The notes beneath the pieces were generated by a model. That model saw only the letters and a program-made list of their open reading frames with translations, searched no databases and was not told where the DNA came from. DNA of 64,000 bases from Mucilaginibacter corticis (GTDB lineage Bacteria > Bacteroidota > Bacteroidia > Sphingobacteriales > Sphingobacteriaceae), in the NCBI RefSeq assembly GCF_007558865.1, contig NZ_VLPK01000001.1, positions 1,798,001 through 1,862,000 of the forward strand, written 5' to 3'. Below, piece by piece: positions 8,363 through 18,000 of the stretch. Each line of letters starts with the position of its first letter. Positions within the stretch are counted from its first letter, which is position 1. A program made the translations under genes and the position numbers.

Positions 8363-9148
8363 TTATTGCTTAGTGTAACTGCCGGTAAGTAAATTCACTA
8401 TATAAACGGTGGTGCCAACAGTTAATGTAGCTTTGTTATTGCCGTTAAAAACCAGCGTTCCGGCAAAGCTGAATGTGCCCGAATGCGCGGTGCCTGATAT
8501 AGTAATGGTGGCAGTACCGCTTGCAATAGCGCTGCCCGGTTTGTTTAAAACTATATTGGTGGCTACAATTTCAACATCGCTGCTGCCACTGGCTTTGTTG
8601 CCTACTTTTGATGTAAAAGCACCCTTACGGCTGTAAGTACCGTTTACTGTATAACTGGCAGCACTGGGTGCTAAGCCGGCTATAGTAATGTTTGATGTTC
8701 CGGAGTCATTAGAACTAAGGCGCGGGCCGTCAAAACTGCCTTTAAATGTTATGGCGTTGATCAGGTTATCAGGCACGTTGTTGGTATTACAATTTAACGT
8801 GCGCGAGAATTTGTAAAACGAACTATAAGTTACAGATGCAGTGTTGCCCGAAAAATCAATACTGTCGGCAATAGTAGTACCGCAAGCTTGATGTGCCGAA
8901 TTTGTAGAGGTAGAGTTAACGGCTTGCCCACCTGTGCTAATTGAATTAAAAGTTTGTGCATTGGCGCCAACATTGTCGGCTACGCTGGCAAAGCCAAATG
9001 AGTTTACAGAAATTGCACCTACAGCCATATCAACGGCTTCGTCGCTGGTTACAGCTGATTTTGTGTTGTTGTCGCTTGTTCCGCTTTTTTTACAGGATAC
9101 GGCAAATATTAACAGCGGAATAATTAATGTGAATTTTAACGCTTTCAT
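8363..9148 (-). CDS. Lipoprotein of unknown function, paralogue B
   Basis: 261 residues with lipoprotein signal KALKFTLIIPLLIFAVSCKK. It is a clear paralogue of the next gene downstream: both share SDEAVDMAVG/TQDQAVDLAVS, the CGTTIADS/CGTTVADS block, SSFYKFSRTLNCN, the FKGSF block, and the end NKATLTVGTTVYIVNLLTG. Each gene has its own GC-rich hairpin after it, so the duplication probably included the terminator. The two conserved cysteines in CGTT and LNC could form a disulfide outside the cytoplasm. The function is unknown. Confidence 0.75.
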   Translation of the reverse strand: MKALKFTLIIPLLIFAVSCKKSGTSDNNTKSAVTSDEAVDMAVGAISVNSFGFASVADNVGANAQTFNSISTGGQAVNSTSTNSAHQACGTTIADSIDFSGNTASVTYSSFYKFSRTLNCNTNNVPDNLINAITFKGSFDGPRLSSNDSGTSNITIAGLAPSAASYTVNGTYSRKGAFTSKVGNKASGSSDVEIVATNIVLNKPGSAIASGTATITISGTAHSGTFSFAGTLVFNGNNKATLTVGTTVYIVNLLTGSYTKQ

Positions 9149-9380
9149 AATTTTTAAGGGGGTTATAATTTACGATTATGTTTCCCCTATGACAGGGTTT
9201 AATGGCAAAGGTTTATTTTATGTAAAAATTTTTTTAAGATGTTGTGACAAAGCTCAATGGCATCGGTGTTGAACTTTAATAAGTACATATATTAAAACCG
9301 AAAGCAGGGTTGCATCCATCAGGATTGATGGGGCCAGTTAGTGTTGATGTGGTTAGATAATATTGATAAATATGCCTAGC

Positions 9381-11747
9381 TCACTCTGTTTTTAAACTCT
9401 TTACCGGATTTACAATGGCTGCTTTTACAGATTCATACCCAATGGTAAGCCAGGCAATAAACAGGGCTGTTATTGACGAAATGAAAAATATTAACCAGCT
9501 AACGTTTATGTGATAAGCAAAGCCTGACAGCCACCTGTTGGCTGCGTACCATGAAAGTGGTATTGCTATGGCTATAGCGATCAGGATCAATCTGGTAATA
9601 CCTGAAGACAATAAATATACAATGCTTGGCACCGATGCGCCTAACACTTTACGCACACCAATCTCTTTAGTTCGCTGTTCGGTCATAAATGCCGATAAAC
9701 CGTATAAACCAAGGCTTGATATAAAGATACCCAATATCGCAAACAGGTTAAAAATATTACCCATCTGCTGTTCGCCTTTATAAAGGTTATTCAGGTCCTG
9801 ATCAACAAAATCAAATTTAAACGGATAAAGCGGGTTAAGGTTCTGGCATATTTTCCCAAGGTCCTTTATAGTTGCCTCTGTTTGTCCGGGCTTTGTCCTT
9901 ACAACTATATAACCGCCGTCTTTGTAGTATGTCAAAACCAAGGGCTGTATGGATTGCTGGATGGGCTTGAAATTAAAATCCTTTAAAACACCCACAATTG
10001 TGCCTGTATTATTCCTAAATGTCAGCTTTTTGCCAATTGCTGCGTCTGCGGTCAGGCCCATCATGGCAGCCATTTTTTCATTAACCATGAAATTGTTCGA
10101 GTCGGCCCTGAATGACTTTGAAAAACCTCTGCCGGTTTTTACGTTCATCTTAAATACATTCACAAAATCCTCGTTAACAGCAAGTGTGGGCATAAATACC
10201 TGGGCTTTGGGGTCCTTGCCGGCCCAGTTTACGTCAAGTGTCCAGTCTTTAAGGTCAGTTGGCAGGTCGGAGATAATGGTAAAATCATTGGTGAGCGGAT
10301 TTTGTGCCAGTTCATTTTTCAGCGCCTGCTGATTGCTTGCTAAAGCGCCGTTGGCAGGAATGTACAAAAGGTTAGCTTTTTCAAATCCGGGGTTCCTGTC
10401 CCTGATAAATTTAAGCTGGTTATAAATAACCACAGTACCTACCAGTAATATAATGGAGATCATAAACTGGGTTACAACCAGCACATTGCGGAACAATAAA
10501 TTGCCGCCCATTGATTTTACATTACCCTTAAGCACCTTAACCGGGTTAAAGCCCGAAAGGAACAAGGCCGGGTAACTGCCTGCAATGAGCCCGGTTAATA
10601 AAGCAATACCAAAAAGGCTTAGCCTAAGGGTGGTATCGGCTATATTAAGCGTGAGATTTTTGCCTGCTAAATCATTAAACGCAGGCAGAGCAATATTGAC
10701 TATTGTGATCGCCAGTAATAGTGAGAGAAAAGAAATGAATACAGATTCGGTTAAAAACTGGATGATCAATTGACCGCGCACCGCACCTGCCACCTTGCGC
10801 AACCCTATCTCTTTAGCCCGGCGTGCCGACCGCGCAGTGGCAAGGTTCATAAAATTGATACAGGCAACAACCAATATCAAAACAGCGACAATAAAAAAAA
10901 TATTTACGTACAGCGCGTTGCCGTGCCCGGGCAGATCATATTTGATCTCGGGAGCTAAATGGATCTTTGCTAAAGGCTGCAATTGGTAAGTAACTTTTAT
11001 GTCGCTGCGTACGCTGTAGTAAATTTTGTCTATTTGCTTTTCCAGCCTTGCTAAGTTTACAGCTGTAGGGTCAAAGCTCTTATCCAATTGAAGATAGGAG
11101 TAGAAGTTAAAGTTGCCCCAGGCATTTTCTTTCAGATCATTCACATAGGGCGTAATTGTAGCCATTGACACAACAAAATCAAATTGTAGGTGCGAGTTAC
11201 CGGGTACATCAGCTAAAACCCCGGTTACCGATACATTGATACCCTCATATAGTTTTAATACCTTACCTATCGGATTTTCGTTCCCAAAATATTTTTTTGC
11301 TGTGGATTGGGTTATTAAAATGCCATCCGCGCGTTTTAACGCCGTAGCACGGTTGCCCTCAACCATCGGGAAGGAAAAAATATCCATGAAACTTGGGTCG
11401 GCAAAGGCTACATGCTTTTCTTCAAATTTTTTATTACCTGATGTTACCAGCGTTGAAGATGGAAACACCATACGGACCGTGTTTTTGATAACCGGTAGTT
11501 GCGCTTTCAATCCGGCGGGCATACCGGCAGGGGTTGTCGCCGCTTTTGAATCGCCAAAATCGCAGGTTAGCTCATAGATCTGAGCCGCGTTTTTATGAAA
11601 CTTATCATAGCTTAATTCATTTTTAACCCAAAGCAGAATAAGCACGCTTGATGCCAAACCTACAGCTAAGCCTGTGATATTGATAAAAGAACTGGCTTTG
11701 TCTTTTATTATATTTCTGTAAGCAAGCTTAAAATAAGTTTTAAACAT
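9381..11747 (-). CDS. FtsX-type ABC transporter permease
   Basis: 788 residues in the two-block layout of Bacteroidota MacB/FtsX permeases: a membrane helix near residue 20-40, a periplasmic MacB-PCD domain, three helices about 280-410, a second periplasmic domain, and three final helices. Each block carries the typical cytoplasmic motif, ARRAKEIGLRKVAGAVRGQL and EQRTKEIGVRKVLGASV. Such permeases work with a separate LolD/MacB ATPase and transmit force to the periplasm rather than move solutes. No ATPase gene is adjacent. The DUF2807 gene lies 71 bp upstream on the same strand. Confidence 0.93.
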   Translation of the reverse strand: MFKTYFKLAYRNIIKDKASSFINITGLAVGLASSVLILLWVKNELSYDKFHKNAAQIYELTCDFGDSKAATTPAGMPAGLKAQLPVIKNTVRMVFPSSTLVTSGNKKFEEKHVAFADPSFMDIFSFPMVEGNRATALKRADGILITQSTAKKYFGNENPIGKVLKLYEGINVSVTGVLADVPGNSHLQFDFVVSMATITPYVNDLKENAWGNFNFYSYLQLDKSFDPTAVNLARLEKQIDKIYYSVRSDIKVTYQLQPLAKIHLAPEIKYDLPGHGNALYVNIFFIVAVLILVVACINFMNLATARSARRAKEIGLRKVAGAVRGQLIIQFLTESVFISFLSLLLAITIVNIALPAFNDLAGKNLTLNIADTTLRLSLFGIALLTGLIAGSYPALFLSGFNPVKVLKGNVKSMGGNLLFRNVLVVTQFMISIILLVGTVVIYNQLKFIRDRNPGFEKANLLYIPANGALASNQQALKNELAQNPLTNDFTIISDLPTDLKDWTLDVNWAGKDPKAQVFMPTLAVNEDFVNVFKMNVKTGRGFSKSFRADSNNFMVNEKMAAMMGLTADAAIGKKLTFRNNTGTIVGVLKDFNFKPIQQSIQPLVLTYYKDGGYIVVRTKPGQTEATIKDLGKICQNLNPLYPFKFDFVDQDLNNLYKGEQQMGNIFNLFAILGIFISSLGLYGLSAFMTEQRTKEIGVRKVLGASVPSIVYLLSSGITRLILIAIAIAIPLSWYAANRWLSGFAYHINVSWLIFFISSITALFIAWLTIGYESVKAAIVNPVKSLKTE

Positions 11748-11818
11748 TGTTATGGGTTTTAATTGATTTATTAGGTTACGATGTTTCTGAAATATATATT
11801 AAAAATACGTTCTTATTG

Positions 11819-12571
11819 TCAGTCAACTTTTTTTATTTGTGTAGAGCCTGATGTTGAAATTTTTGCAAGCTGCGCATTACCCTTATATAAAACTTCGCTG
11901 CTGCCTGATGCTGCTACTTCAAGGCTTTGTGCTGCGCTGATCTCTAACCTGCTGGAGCCGGAAATAGATAACGCGCACTTATCGCTCTTTACGCCGAATG
12001 CCCTGATATTGCCGGAACCGGCTACACTTATAGATGAGTTTTGCACCTGTCCCGAAGCTATCGCAACATTACTCGAGCCGGCCAGGGATAAATCAAAGTC
12101 CTTAGCTTCGATATCCGCTAACTTCATATTTCCGCTACCGCTACAGCTCACGTTTAAGCGCTTTGCTTTTATCGGTTTATCGGCTACAATGTTTCCCGAG
12201 CCGCCATTACTAAGCCTGAAATTGTCCGCAGCGAGGTCCGACTGGCAAGTTAGATCCCCCGACCCGGACTTTTCAATACTTTCGAGCTTTTTATAAGTGA
12301 TGTAAATGATTGCACGGATATTCCGTTCATTGTCCGCGGTGCGAACCTTCAAAATACCATCCTTTACTTCTGTAAGAATTTTTGCCGGATCGCCCTCTTT
12401 AGGCTCTATTTTAACCTGTTCTTCATTTCCGTAATTAATGAAGACGTTAAAGCTTCCGCCCACCCTAACCTGGTTAAAAGGATCTACCTTGCGGGTTTGT
12501 GTTTCCTGTGCGATGCAGAAGGCTGGCACCAGCATGATTGCCAGCACTATCAGATTTTTAATTGTTCTCAT
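11819..12571 (-). CDS. Head-GIN domain (DUF2807) protein
   Basis: The start is placed at the ATG at 12571, which gives signal peptide MRTIKNLIVLAIMLVPAFC; the longer frame adds 13 unrelated residues. The mature protein (about 230 residues) is a right-handed beta-helix-like repeat of the DUF2807 putative auto-transporter adhesin/head-GIN family, with the repeated turn motif GSGDLT, GGSGNI, GSGNMKL, GSSNVAI, GSGNIRA, GSSRLEI. It begins with the conserved FNQVRVGGSFNVFI. These proteins are exported in Bacteroidota; the ligand is unknown. It lies directly upstream of the FtsX permease and may share its transcript. Confidence 0.88.
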   Translation of the reverse strand: MRTIKNLIVLAIMLVPAFCIAQETQTRKVDPFNQVRVGGSFNVFINYGNEEQVKIEPKEGDPAKILTEVKDGILKVRTADNERNIRAIIYITYKKLESIEKSGSGDLTCQSDLAADNFRLSNGGSGNIVADKPIKAKRLNVSCSGSGNMKLADIEAKDFDLSLAGSSNVAIASGQVQNSSISVAGSGNIRAFGVKSDKCALSISGSSRLEISAAQSLEVAASGSSEVLYKGNAQLAKISTSGSTQIKKVD

Positions 12572-12808
12572 TTTTATGTATTTCGGTAGATACAGTGAAT
12601 GTTGTGCCAATAAATATCTATTTTATTTTCAGTGTGTTATTATGCTTGCTATATCGTCGAGCGTTCGTTTTCGGACAGTTGGCGTACGGTGACGTACATA
12701 GGTTAAGCGTAATAATTATTATGTAAAAACACTATAGACGTTAAACGTCGGCAGCAGAAAAAACAATCAAACAATCGTGCCCAAAACCTGGGTTAGGCCA
12801 TATTTCAG

Positions 12809-13474
12809 TTAAAACTTATAAGCAATCCGGGCATTCATAGTAATACTCGGGGCAGGCCCGTTAAAAGGTTTATTAAATTCGAAGTTTAAATTGAGCTCAC
12901 GCGGCTCTATCAAAATAGCATTAGGATCAACCAAGCCTGATTGCGTGACCTTCCTTAATTCGCCTCCGAAACCGGCATAAAAGTCAAATACAAAACGCCT
13001 GGCAAGCAATTGCACGCCATACTTAAGATTTCCGGCAATAAATCTTTTGTGAATGTCAACATTGTCGTTGTACGCAGGAGAACTCGCAGATGTATCTGCT
13101 GCAAATACCATATTGGCTTTATAGTCTGCTTTCAAATAGACCATATTGGCAGCTATATACATCCTGAAGGAAGAACGCTTAGTTGGTAAGAAATATTTCT
13201 GTTCCAGATCCAGTCGCCAGCCTTTGTAATCGGTAAAATCGCTCTTAGGTAACAACGCATTTGACATACGCGCTACAGCGACAAGAGTTGCAAAGTTATT
13301 ATGGTAGCTTCGCTGGTAGCCGAGTTCAAATCCCGGGTTTATAGGGTCAACAATACGCAATGGTGTAACAATAATCTGATTCGGGTAACTGTCTGTTTTA
13401 ACTTGTGCAAATGTGACGAGGCCACTCAGCATTATGATAGTAAGAAAAATGAACTTGATGGGGTTAGGTTGCAT
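12809..13474 (-). CDS. Probable outer-membrane beta-barrel protein, unknown
   Basis: 221 residues with signal peptide ending VTFAQ. The mature part alternates aromatic and polar residues and ends in a terminal aromatic (IAYKF), as expected of an outer-membrane barrel. Segments NPGFELGYQRSYHNNFATL and FRMYIAANMVYLKADYK look like beta hairpins. It resembles the DUF3575-like/opacity-type small barrels common in Bacteroidota, but I cannot name the family. It stands alone; no operon partner is visible. Confidence 0.7.
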   Translation of the reverse strand: MQPNPIKFIFLTIIMLSGLVTFAQVKTDSYPNQIIVTPLRIVDPINPGFELGYQRSYHNNFATLVAVARMSNALLPKSDFTDYKGWRLDLEQKYFLPTKRSSFRMYIAANMVYLKADYKANMVFAADTSASSPAYNDNVDIHKRFIAGNLKYGVQLLARRFVFDFYAGFGGELRKVTQSGLVDPNAILIEPRELNLNFEFNKPFNGPAPSITMNARIAYKF

Positions 13475-13582
13475 GGTATATTATAGTCATCTAAGATAAT
13501 AATAATCGATAAATCATAGTGGTGATGGTGGCCCTGTTAATTATAAAAAGACTTGTCCTGACCGAGATACAATGACGTGAAA

Positions 13583-13607
13583 AAGCCCTGTCTAAAAGAC
13601 AAGGCTT
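13583..13607 (-). terminator. Hairpin terminator
   Basis: Stem AAGCC-TGTCT / AGACA-GGCTT with one C-A mismatch and loop AAA. On the minus strand it is followed by a short T run. It lies 80 bp past the haloperoxidase gene, with the tRNA-Pro remnant between, and resembles the hairpin placed directly after the intact tRNA-Pro gene. Confidence 0.6.
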
Positions 13608-13618
13608 ATATAACTGCT

Positions 13619-13670
13619 GGGATGGAAGTATTCGAGCGGACGACCCCCGGCAACCCTTGCTGGCGCGATA
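13619..13670 (-). pseudogene. Remnant of a tRNA-Pro gene
   Basis: Read on the minus strand this stretch matches the intact tRNA-Pro(GGG) gene of this window at 42 of 52 positions without gaps. The match covers the D-loop end, anticodon arm, variable loop, T arm and 3' acceptor strand. The T stem no longer pairs, one anticodon-stem pair is lost and the 5' acceptor strand is absent, so it cannot be a working tRNA. A terminator-like hairpin follows, as at the intact locus. It could be a decayed second tRNA-Pro gene or the scar of an integrated element. Confidence 0.75.
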
Positions 13671-13687
13671 CTCCCCTGGTTTTTTAC

Positions 13688-15019
13688 TTATTCAGCAGGT
13701 TTAAATTTATGGTCCTTCAGCTTTGCAACAATAAAATTGCCAACATCGGCACCTAATGTATACCCGTTATTTACAGAATCCATAAAGTGGATCCCGCCCC
13801 AGTACCTGCTGATCGCGGCTTCCTGTGATGCCTGTTTGAAAGAGGTAAAACTTCTTTCTTTTACGCCGTATTTTTCTTCTACAGAATCTGTGTATTTATA
13901 GTTGTCGCCAAAATAATAAGTCAGTATGGTTGCTGCTGTTGATGATATATAACTGTGACCGCTCAAATATTCGGGGAATGGCGGTGTCTGCAAAAATGGT
14001 TTCCACAACGGATCGATCAATTTGCGAATTGCCGATTCGGGGCGGATCCTGTTGCTGCGGTATTTTTCGTCCCAGCAGCCAATAAAGCTATCTGTAAGGC
14101 CGAAAGTTAACATGCTGTAAACCTCCATAGTTTTAGAGAAGCTTAATTTTGATTGCTGGCAGGCAATACCTGCTATGCCCATCCAATGCGCCCCGGGAGA
14201 GATCTTTTTCAGGCCCAGCATCAAATGGCCTTTAGTATCCACCGCAAAGGGGTTACAATCCCAAAAGGCGGCTATTTTCTTGTGGTCCTCGGTAAGATTT
14301 TTACCTCCGTCTACATAATTGCTATCCAGCATTTTGCAGAAGAGCGAGTTCTTGTCTTTTGAATACGGAACGGGTCGTACAGGTATAAATTGCGAACTGG
14401 TATCTATAATAAATGTCCGTACAGTTCTGAAATAAGGCTCGACCGGTGCAAAAAAGGCTGGCGGGGTGGGGTACCAGTAGCCCTCGCCAACCAGTGGGGT
14501 ATAGCGCGGATAATTGCTGATACGGTTATAACGGTCTTTTTTTGCATAAGCCAGAACTTGTTTGGCAATTTGTACCGCGTATGATTGTGAATGTGCGATG
14601 ACATCATCAGAGAAACCGATCTTGCGGCACGAGTCAAGCAACTTTGCTTCAAAATCTGCAAATTTCTTGCCAGATGGCTGCATTTTTTTTGCAGTCTCTG
14701 CCATAGCCAGCAATGCACTTAACTGGTAAGCGTATTCGCCCGAGTCCAAGGGTTTTTTAATGTCGGGGAATTTATTGAGGAGGCCTTTTAGTGGAACAAC
14801 CTTTTTGTCATTCAGCGCCAATACGGTGTAACCTGATATGCAAGCATATGAATAGAACCTTGCCGCCAATGGCGGATTGGTAACATCATGCATCATATAG
14901 GCCGTCATCTGGTCCAGCACCTTTTGAATGTCTTTGTTAGTCAGCTGGGGATAGGTTTCTTTCTTTTTGCACCCTAACAGAAAGATCAGCAGTGCGCAGA
15001 AAATAGCTATGCGTTTCAT
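13688..15019 (-). CDS. Vanadium-dependent haloperoxidase-like / PAP2 lipoprotein
   Basis: 443 residues with lipobox signal IAIFCALLIFLLGCKKK. The vanadate/phosphate-binding residues of the PAP2-haloperoxidase fold are visible: RIRPESAIRKLIDPLWKPF, then SGHS at 353-356 inside PFPEYLSGHSYISS, and R405...H411 in ISRYWGGIHFMDS. This set serves either halide peroxidation (vanadate) or phosphatase activity. It lies 42 bp downstream of the giant VCBS/UnbV gene on the same strand, a pairing I have seen as recurrent in Bacteroidota. It is probably anchored in the envelope. Confidence 0.87.
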   Translation of the reverse strand: MKRIAIFCALLIFLLGCKKKETYPQLTNKDIQKVLDQMTAYMMHDVTNPPLAARFYSYACISGYTVLALNDKKVVPLKGLLNKFPDIKKPLDSGEYAYQLSALLAMAETAKKMQPSGKKFADFEAKLLDSCRKIGFSDDVIAHSQSYAVQIAKQVLAYAKKDRYNRISNYPRYTPLVGEGYWYPTPPAFFAPVEPYFRTVRTFIIDTSSQFIPVRPVPYSKDKNSLFCKMLDSNYVDGGKNLTEDHKKIAAFWDCNPFAVDTKGHLMLGLKKISPGAHWMGIAGIACQQSKLSFSKTMEVYSMLTFGLTDSFIGCWDEKYRSNRIRPESAIRKLIDPLWKPFLQTPPFPEYLSGHSYISSTAATILTYYFGDNYKYTDSVEEKYGVKERSFTSFKQASQEAAISRYWGGIHFMDSVNNGYTLGADVGNFIVAKLKDHKFKPAE

Positions 15020-15061
15020 AAAATAGTATATACGTGTTATTAGTTTGTTATGCTTGTTTTA

Positions 15062-18000
15062 TTATTTACCGAACTGAAATGCCCGCATTTTTTGCTGATT
15101 GATACCTATAAGCAAGGTGTTGTTTAAAGTGATCACGCTCCGCACATCGCCTTTCAATCTTAAATTGCTTTGCATTTCGGGCACGTAGCTAAAGCCGCCT
15201 TTACCATCGCCTTTAAGTAGCACGCCATGGTTGGCATCATACTTACCAAAACGGATCCGCGACTGATAGATGTTGCCACAAAGTAAAAGGTCCTTGTGCC
15301 CATCACCATCATAATCAAGCGATGTAATAGTATATACTGGTGCATACTGCGCCTGTATTGGCAAAGGCATTTCCTTATATTTACCGCCGGCGGTGCCTTC
15401 AAAATAAGCGGTTTTTAAATAATTGGCCTTCAGTGTTTTTGCACCCTTCATTTCGTCCTCGGTAAATACATCTTTCAGGGTTGCATCCGCGTAGCTTTTA
15501 TAATCAGGGAAACGTGCGCGCATAATGCTCATCTGGTCCAGCAGTTCATCGCGGGTTAAATAAGGATAGCTTTTGCCCTGGATATAGAAGCACAGTATAG
15601 GGTCAATAGCGCCATTGTCGTCAAAATCTTTGTAGCATAGTTCGGCAGGTTCCGCATCGCTTACCTTGCATTGGCTGTTAAGGCCCAGGTTGCCTACAAC
15701 AAGATCTGGTTTGCCGTCGCCATTAAGGTCTTCAACTTTCAGGCTGTTCCACCAACCGTTATATTCTTTATCAAAATATTTATCGGTTTGGTTGGCCAGT
15801 TTACCGCCCTGGTTTATAAATACGCTTATCGGCATCCAATCGCCCACCAATACCAGGTCGGCTTTCTTATCACCGTTCATATCAAGTATCGCCGCGTCTG
15901 TAACCATCCCGATATGTTCAAGCTCAGGCGCTATGGTTTTTATCTGGTCGGTAAAATGGCCTTTACCATCATTGATCAATATAAAACTCTTTGGCGCTTC
16001 AGGATACCTGGATCCGGCATTACGGCCACCCACAAAAAGATCTGGTTTGCCATCGCCGTTGATATCGCCCACCCTTACACAGCTTTTGCTTACCAGCATG
16101 GCCGGTAAAGTACCCTGCGCTTTAACCAGTTTACCTTTACCATCGTTTAGGTATAACCTGTCCTGAAATAACGGATCATTATCCTTGAAACTGGCATAGC
16201 CGCCACTTACTACATAAAGGTCTAAGTACCCGTCGCCATTGGCATCAAAAAATACGGCATCAGCATCCTGGCTGTCCTTATCGGCCAAAAAAGGTTGCTC
16301 GTCTTTAATAAACTTGCCGCCCTTTTGCTGGATGTACAAAGCCCCCGGCGTATGTACATCACCACCCACAAACACATCTTCCAGCCCGTCACCGTTAACA
16401 TCGCCTTTTGCCATACACGGACCCACGAAAGACAGCGCGTTCACCAATAATGGCTGGCGTTTGTAGTCATTGATCTGGTTGGGTACCTGTTCTGCCGCCA
16501 CAGGCGATGGGATCTCTTTGAACACAGGTGCTACCGGGGCAGGTTTACGGTAAATATCTTTAGCATCCTTTTCATAAAAGGTAAGCAGGCGGTCTGCGGC
16601 TACTTTGGTTACAACCTGTTGTTTGCCGCTTAACCAAACAACGCGGATAGAATCTGCTTCTTTATTCTTTCCTAAGCCAAAATGCAACTGTGCTGATACG
16701 GTTGATAAATAACCTTTGGCAGGCATTTGCTCTATAACCTGTAATTTGCCTTTGGTGTATACGGTGACTTTGGTGCCAAGTCCATCGGTGTTTTTACCGG
16801 CACCTTTCAGGTTTATCCTGAGGTAATGTTCGCTCTTGTCGCTTTTATTTTCATATACAAAAGCAGATCGGTTAATGTTGTTTACCACCAGGTCAAGGTC
16901 GCCGTCATTGTCCAGATCTGCGTAGGCTGCACCATTACTGTTTGATGGCAAGGTCATGCCCCATGCCGCGCTTTTGTCGGTAAAGGTTAAGTCGCCGTTA
17001 TTTTTAAATATATAGTTCTTTACGTCAGACGATGGCATATTGCTAAGCATGTCAAGCACGTGCTTAGGTTCAATCTCGCCATTAATGCTTTTAAAATAAT
17101 TCTCGTTGTATTTAAGCACATCCATATTGGTAAAATCACGCATATAACCATTGGTAACATACAGATCCTTCATGCCATCATTATCATAGTCGGCAAATAA
17201 GGGCGCCCAGCTCCAGTCTGTATTTGATATGCCGGCCAATTGCCCTATCTCGCTAAAGGTGCCGTTGCCGTTATTCATATGCAGCATATTGCGCATATAC
17301 TGGTAATAAAAGCCATTGCGCAGGTTGATATTGAACGACTCGTAATTATCCATACCGGCCAGTAATTTCTGGCGCTTATTATCTTCAGGAAGCATATCCA
17401 GAGTAAATATGTCAGGCAGGCCATCGTTGTTAATGTCGGTAATGCTGTTACCCATCGAGAACAGGGTGATATGATCCAGGGTGGTGGTCATCTTATCGGT
17501 AAAAGTGCCGTCGCCATTGTTAATGTACATAGCATCAGGCACAGAATAGTCATTAGATAAATAAATATCCGGGAGGCCGTCGCCGTTGATATCCGCTATG
17601 GCAGCAGCGAGGCCGTAAGACAATGTCGACATATTAAGCCCGGCCTTTTTAGTAACATCAGTAAAATGCCCGTTGTCATTCCTGTATAACTTAGTACATA
17701 CCTGCGGGTCATCCTGCTTTTTTAATTGCTGGATATTCACGTCATCAAGTTCATGCATGATCTTGGTATTCTCATTCACCAGCAATAGGTCAAGGTCGCC
17801 GTCTTTATCATAATCAAAGAAATAGGCCTGTGTGCTGTAAGCTGTATCTGCAAGGCCATAACTTTCCGCCTCGTCTTTAAAAACGGGTATCCCATGCGCA
17901 TCCAGCCCCTGGTTAATAAATAGCTGATTCTTGCGGTTGGCACCCGGACCTCTGCCTGAATAGCATTGGAAAATGTCTGGCTTACCATCACCGTTAACGT

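Noticed and set aside
15666-16166. Long plus-strand frames opposite the VCBS gene
   Set aside because: They are shadows of a repetitive minus-strand gene with clear family motifs; their translations have no domain, start context or signal.
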